A stretch of DNA of 64,000 nucleotides from an uncultured Erysipelotrichaceae bacterium (lineage in GTDB: Bacteria; Bacillota_I; Bacilli_A; RFN20; CAG-826). The first letter of the stretch is position 1. Every line of letters starts with the position of its first letter. The translations under genes were made by a program, and so were the position numbers. A model generated the notes under the pieces. The model did not search any database, was not told where the DNA came from, and was given only the letters and a program-made list of their open reading frames with translations. The DNA lies in assembly GCA_902773005.1 (NCBI GenBank), contig CACYCS010000093.1:34444-98443 (forward strand), given 5' to 3'. Shown piece by piece: positions 61,190 through 64,000 of the stretch.

Positions 61190-61758
61190 TCGTAACTAGG
61201 ACGATAAGTCTCTTTGATGAGCTTGCCGTTTTCTTTCATCGCCTCATAAGGGATCGATGCCCTTGGCTTTTCACGATAGAACTTGATGATGTAAGAGGCG
61301 GGAACGAGGTAAGTTTCGCCCTTGAGCTGCCAATGCACCATGAAGAATGCAATGCCGCCATGGGCGATCACTCTTTCGAGGTGCTCGATCTGCTGAATGG
61401 GGATGTTGGCGAGCGGGAATGAGGTGCGCGATCTAGTCGATTTTGCTTCGAAATCGATGTAATGCCCCTTATAAACGCCATTGTAGTCAGTGGTGGATTG
61501 CGTCTCGAAATAGGCTGAGGTGATTTTTGGTCCGTGGGTGTAATCGACCTTCACGATATTGATTGGTGTCGGTCTCTTCGTAATAAGGCAAAGTCCTTTT
61601 TCGAGGTAATAGGCGTTCGTGTCATTGATTGCCGCCTCGAAATCCATGCCTCTATTTCCAGCGGCGACTTTCAAAACGGGTTTTTTCCGTTTCTCTGGCT
61701 TTTTGATTTCCGCGACCGCCTGCTTTGGACGGACGCCGGCAGGATAATTGATTTCCAT
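61153..61758 (-). CDS. recU: RecU Holliday-junction resolvase
   Basis: A 201-residue nuclease with GNRGMDFEAAINDTN, the catalytic YIDFEAKSTRS block and QIEHLERVIAHGGIAFF, all RecU-specific. It resolves Holliday junctions in Firmicutes. In Bacillus it lies next to ponA; no penicillin-binding protein gene is here. Its start overlaps the exonuclease stop by one base, so the two are one operon. It is convergent with nth, with a 37-base overlap of coding ends. Confidence 0.95.
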   Translation of the reverse strand: MEINYPAGVRPKQAVAEIKKPEKRKKPVLKVAAGNRGMDFEAAINDTNAYYLEKGLCLITKRPTPINIVKVDYTHGPKITSAYFETQSTTDYNGVYKGHYIDFEAKSTRSRTSFPLANIPIQQIEHLERVIAHGGIAFFMVHWQLKGETYLVPASYIIKFYREKPRASIPYEAMKENGKLIKETYRPSYDYLPVLEETFLK

Positions 61759-62483
61759 TAGGCGAGAGCCTCGTCGACGAATCTGTCGAACTCTTCCTGA
61801 TTGACGTGCCCATTTTCGCGGAGGTGATTCATGAGCTTTGCGACGGGTTCGGGAAGGCCATGCCCGCGAAGCAGCGTCTTTTCGTATTCGGAACGGACGA
61901 GCGGTTTGTTAGAAAGGAACGCCTTGTAGAGCATCGCGAGGTTATATGCGTCTGCACAGGCATCATGCGCTTGTCCGGAGAAATCGATGCCAAATAGTTC
62001 GAGCGCTTTGGTGAGCGAATAGGTGTTTCCTTGCTCGGTTGTGATGTATTTGCGCATAAAGGCATTGAAATCGAAGGTGTGCTTAGCAATGAAACGCGCT
62101 TCCTCCATCGAGGCGTCCATATTGTGCTCGGCGGAGTTGATGAACATCTTGGCGTCTTGATCGCCATAAGCGATGAAAAGGCATTTCTTGTAATCGCGGC
62201 CTAGATATTTCTGAAGCATCTGCTGGGCCGTGCGGAAAGTGACGCCTTTCTCGCGAATGAGTTTGGAGTCGATGCCGGTGATGCGGGTAACGACGGCGCC
62301 GACGCTTCCCTTGGGTTTCACGTAAACCTTGAAGGGTTTGAAGATCTTCTTGATGGACAAATCGTCTTTGATGATGGTCTTATATGCGCCGATCTCAATG
62401 ATCTCGTGAGTGATTTGGGTCCCTTCCAAATCGATGAATACAAGGGACTTATGGCCGGATAATTGTTTTCTTAGGTCTTTCAT
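61758..62483 (-). CDS. DnaQ-like DEDDh 3'-5' exonuclease
   Basis: A 241-residue exonuclease with FIDLEGTQ (the first acidic pair, about 16-23), an IGAYK strand, and H-x4-D in AHDACADAYNLA (about 174-185). No polymerase domain is attached. It may proofread, trim RNA or act in repair with RecU, whose gene follows. TATAAT lies 10 bases before the ATG at 62483, with no ribosome site, and the longer frame to 62573 crosses that promoter, so the chosen start is supported. Confidence 0.86.
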   Translation of the reverse strand: MKDLRKQLSGHKSLVFIDLEGTQITHEIIEIGAYKTIIKDDLSIKKIFKPFKVYVKPKGSVGAVVTRITGIDSKLIREKGVTFRTAQQMLQKYLGRDYKKCLFIAYGDQDAKMFINSAEHNMDASMEEARFIAKHTFDFNAFMRKYITTEQGNTYSLTKALELFGIDFSGQAHDACADAYNLAMLYKAFLSNKPLVRSEYEKTLLRGHGLPEPVAKLMNHLRENGHVNQEEFDRFVDEALA

Positions 62484-62544
62484 GCCGAGGGGAATTATAT
62501 ATGAAACTAGACCTATTTGCAGTCGTAATCGGCGAAAGGCGAAC

Positions 62545-62573
62545 TTGCCTACTTTTTCTATGGGGCCTATCAT
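62545..62573 (+). promoter_or_regulatory. Leaderless promoter of a lipoprotein gene
   Basis: TTGCCT (62545-62550), 17-base spacer, TATCAT (62568-62573), then 8 bases to the ATG at 62582. It is divergent from the exonuclease promoter. Confidence 0.6.
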
Positions 62574-62581
62574 TTCGTTGT

Positions 62582-63250
62582 ATGATCAAAGCCCGGAATC
62601 TCATAGCGTTGCCTCTAGTTTCCTTGACGCTTCTTTCTTGCTCGGGACCATCCCTTTCTTCAGCGGAGGCATATGACGTGCTTTCTGGCATTCGGGCGCA
62701 TATCGCTTCAAGCGCCTATAAGGCTCCGACAGAGTTCGAATATTTCGTTCGCACGGTCGAACCTGAATCCGTTCAAGTTAAGACCATCATCTACTCCTTG
62801 CCGCGTCATTTCTATTGCGACGTCGATCAATACTCCTATACCGAGGGAGCGAAGCTATTCACCGTGGATTGCAGTCAGGAGACTTACTCCGTCGTCGAAT
62901 ACACGACCGACCTTGAGGCGGAATCGGCGTGGGAGAACATCAACAAAGGCTACCAAATCGATTACAGCGCCTCCATCATTTCTAGCTACGCCTCTAGCCT
63001 AACGCTTAGCCCATTTGAGGCAGAGGGGGCGTCATTAGAGATTCACTCCAAGAATAAACTCTCAATCTCAATCGATGGCAGGCGCTCAAAAAAAGGCGAT
63101 GGCGAGACGCGGAAGATTGTCATCGCGGATGGCTATCTCACGGCAGACGTTCGTCATAGCTCTTCCAAATCGTGGGTTGAAACTGGCCTTGCCTATGGCA
63201 GCTTCCAAATCGTGAAGCCCGTGATAAGAGATTACAAACTCGTCGAATAA
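62582..63250 (+). CDS. Lipoprotein, unknown function
   Basis: A 222-residue protein with a lipoprotein signal ending TLLSC (cysteine 20). The mature part has a beta-rich pattern with repeated strands (TIIYSLPRHFYCDVDQYSYTE) of the kind seen in LolA/LppX-like carriers, but no definite family is recognised. Start at 62582 is supported by a promoter 8 bases upstream; the frame to 62501 crosses it. Followed by a terminator. Confidence 0.75.
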   Translation: MIKARNLIALPLVSLTLLSCSGPSLSSAEAYDVLSGIRAHIASSAYKAPTEFEYFVRTVEPESVQVKTIIYSLPRHFYCDVDQYSYTEGAKLFTVDCSQETYSVVEYTTDLEAESAWENINKGYQIDYSASIISSYASSLTLSPFEAEGASLEIHSKNKLSISIDGRRSKKGDGETRKIVIADGYLTADVRHSSSKSWVETGLAYGSFQIVKPVIRDYKLVE

Positions 63251-63260
63251 ACATTGGCTC

Positions 63261-63308
63261 AAAAGCCTGCAAAACCGCCGAAAAAGATGCGAATTGCAGG
63301 CTTTTTCT
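63261..63308 (+). terminator. Terminator after the lipoprotein gene
   Basis: AAGCCTGCA (about 63263-63271) pairs with TGCAGGCTT (63295-63303) around a long loop, followed by TTT. Confidence 0.7.
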
Positions 63309-63333
63309 TTCGCGCACTTCACGTGCACGCTTG

Positions 63334-63362
63334 TTGAATGTGCGCGCGATGCAATGTATAAT
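63334..63362 (+). promoter_or_regulatory. gpsB promoter
   Basis: TTGAAT (63334-63339), 17-base spacer, TATAAT (63357-63362) with an upstream TG-like context, 19 bases before the ATG at 63382. Confidence 0.7.
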
Positions 63363-63381
63363 TCCCCGCAGGTGATTATCC

Positions 63382-63747
63382 ATGGAAACCACGAATATCT
63401 CATTGAATGCAAACGACATCCTGCAGAAGGTGTTCGATGCGCACGGCAAAGGCTATGACCCACGGGAAGTCGATTCCTTCCTCGATATCGTCATGGCTGA
63501 TTACCAGGCGTTTGAGAAATACTACAAGGAGTCGCGAGACTACATCATGAGCCTTGAACAGAAGCTCAGGAAGATCCACGAAGCGAAGTCGAACCAAGAA
63601 GTCGAGCTCGCTAAGTACAAATCTCGCCTTGGCAGCATCAAGGACGAAGACGAGGCGAACATGGGAAACATCGACTTGCTGGATCGCATCAACAAGCTGG
63701 AAGCGGCCTTGTACAAATTAGGCGGCGACCCTTCTTCCATCAAGTAG
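63382..63747 (+). CDS. gpsB: GpsB/DivIVA-family cell division protein
   Basis: A 121-residue coiled-coil protein with the DivIVA/GpsB lipid-binding N-terminus: LNANDILQKVFDAHGKGYDPREVDSFLD. A coiled coil (about 40-80) and a short C-terminal helix follow. GpsB coordinates peptidoglycan synthases with division in Bacillus, so its presence argues for a walled or wall-derived cell. It lies just upstream of rnpB, as in Bacillus. Confidence 0.92.
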   Translation: METTNISLNANDILQKVFDAHGKGYDPREVDSFLDIVMADYQAFEKYYKESRDYIMSLEQKLRKIHEAKSNQEVELAKYKSRLGSIKDEDEANMGNIDLLDRINKLEAALYKLGGDPSSIK

Positions 63748-63748
63748 C

Positions 63749-63754
63749 TATAAT
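63749..63754 (+). promoter_or_regulatory. -10 box of rnpB
   Basis: A perfect TATAAT overlaps the end of gpsB region and lies about 7 bases before the expected RNA start near 63761. Confidence 0.65.
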
Positions 63755-63760
63755 TACCAC

Positions 63761-64000
63761 ATCCGGCCCAGGCGACTGCTGCCGAAAGGTAGAGGAAAGT
63801 CCATGCTCGCACGTCCTGCGATGGGCGTAGTGATTGCGCTAAGGGAATCAATAACCTTAGGTGCGCGGGAGCGCGCAACGGCGGGTGAACATCTGCTTCA
63901 GATGGGAGCCCCCAAGGTGCCACAGAGACGAGCTTGATGGCGACATCAAGATGAAACGCGGTAAACCCCACAAGCGAGAAACCCAAATTTGGTAGGGGAA
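63761..64000 (+). ncRNA. rnpB: RNase P RNA, 5' part (runs past window end)
   Basis: The conserved segments are plain: TAGAGGAAAGTCCATGCTCG (CR-I), the TGCCACAGAGACGA block (close to Bacillus TGCCACAGTGACGA), GAAACGCGGTAAACCCCACA and GCGAGAAACCCAAATTTGGTAG at the window edge. The order and spelling closely follow the Bacillus rnpB RNA, and the gene is next to gpsB as in that genus. The 3' third is outside the window. Confidence 0.96.

Noticed and set aside
1..64000. CRISPR arrays, tRNA genes, insertion sequences and prophage
   Set aside because: No spaced direct repeats, no cloverleaf with a GTTCRA arm in a gene gap, no transposase or integrase motif and no phage structural gene cluster was seen in any frame.

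Overview
The window looks like the chromosome of a Bacillota (Bacilli) bacterium from a lineage I cannot name. The evidence is a sufCDSUB operon joined to mnmG-rsmG-parA-parB, an FMN riboswitch before a RibU-type transporter, der next to cmk and hup, the dnaD-nth pair, recU, and gpsB followed directly by the RNase P RNA, an order also found in Bacillus. UGA is used as a stop throughout (several ATGA and TGATG gene junctions), so this is not a Mycoplasma-type code. Lipobox proteins and AGGAGG ribosome sites fit a Gram-positive cell. No tRNA, rRNA operon, insertion sequence, prophage or CRISPR array was seen.

Layout. 1-8 kb: the end of a family 43 glycosidase, a PAP2 phosphatase, a TetR gene with a membrane protein, then a redox module (glutaredoxin-like, flavodoxin, OhrR-like MarR sensor, CTNYGC flavoprotein) and a flavoprotein resembling the polyunsaturated fatty acid isomerase of Cutibacterium. 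8-13 kb: a class II aldolase behind a large OB-fold lipoprotein, and thyA followed by a dihydrofolate reductase fused to an ASCH domain. 13-15.3 kb: an accessory island with an unrecognised 382-residue protein facing a DUF6883/DUF4926 pair, and decayed-looking reading frames beside it. 15-23 kb: a low-molecular-weight phosphatase and a surface glycan or lipid set (COG1232 flavoprotein, GtrA, two large GT-C membrane proteins). 23-33 kb: sugar transporter with a zinc phospholipase C-like protein, a preQ1-riboswitch-controlled VUT transporter with an SDR enzyme, patatin, GH2 glycosidase, and a FtsX-type ABC exporter. 33-41 kb: glycolipid-type glycosyltransferases, a flippase-like protein, RecX and YhaM. 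41-45.5 kb: HIT protein and two lipoproteins, one a parvulin foldase. 45.7-54.5 kb: the Suf iron-sulfur operon and the mnmG-rsmG-parAB cluster typical of origin-proximal DNA, though no dnaA is present. 54.6-64 kb: RibU, ferredoxin, cmk-der, HU, a short CCA-type nucleotidyltransferase, DnaD, Nth, RecU, a DnaQ-like exonuclease, a lipoprotein, GpsB and the 5' part of rnpB.

Two regulatory themes recur. First, many genes have a good -10 hexamer only 6 to 10 bases before the ATG and no Shine-Dalgarno sequence, so leaderless or near-leaderless mRNAs appear common; this also decides some start codons. Second, perfect or near-perfect inverted repeats sit on core promoter elements of several operons (flavodoxin/OhrR, OB-fold lipoprotein, flippase-glycosyltransferase, foldase lipoproteins, parAB), giving concrete candidate operators. 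All functional assignments rest on motif and family recognition by eye; no database search was run.
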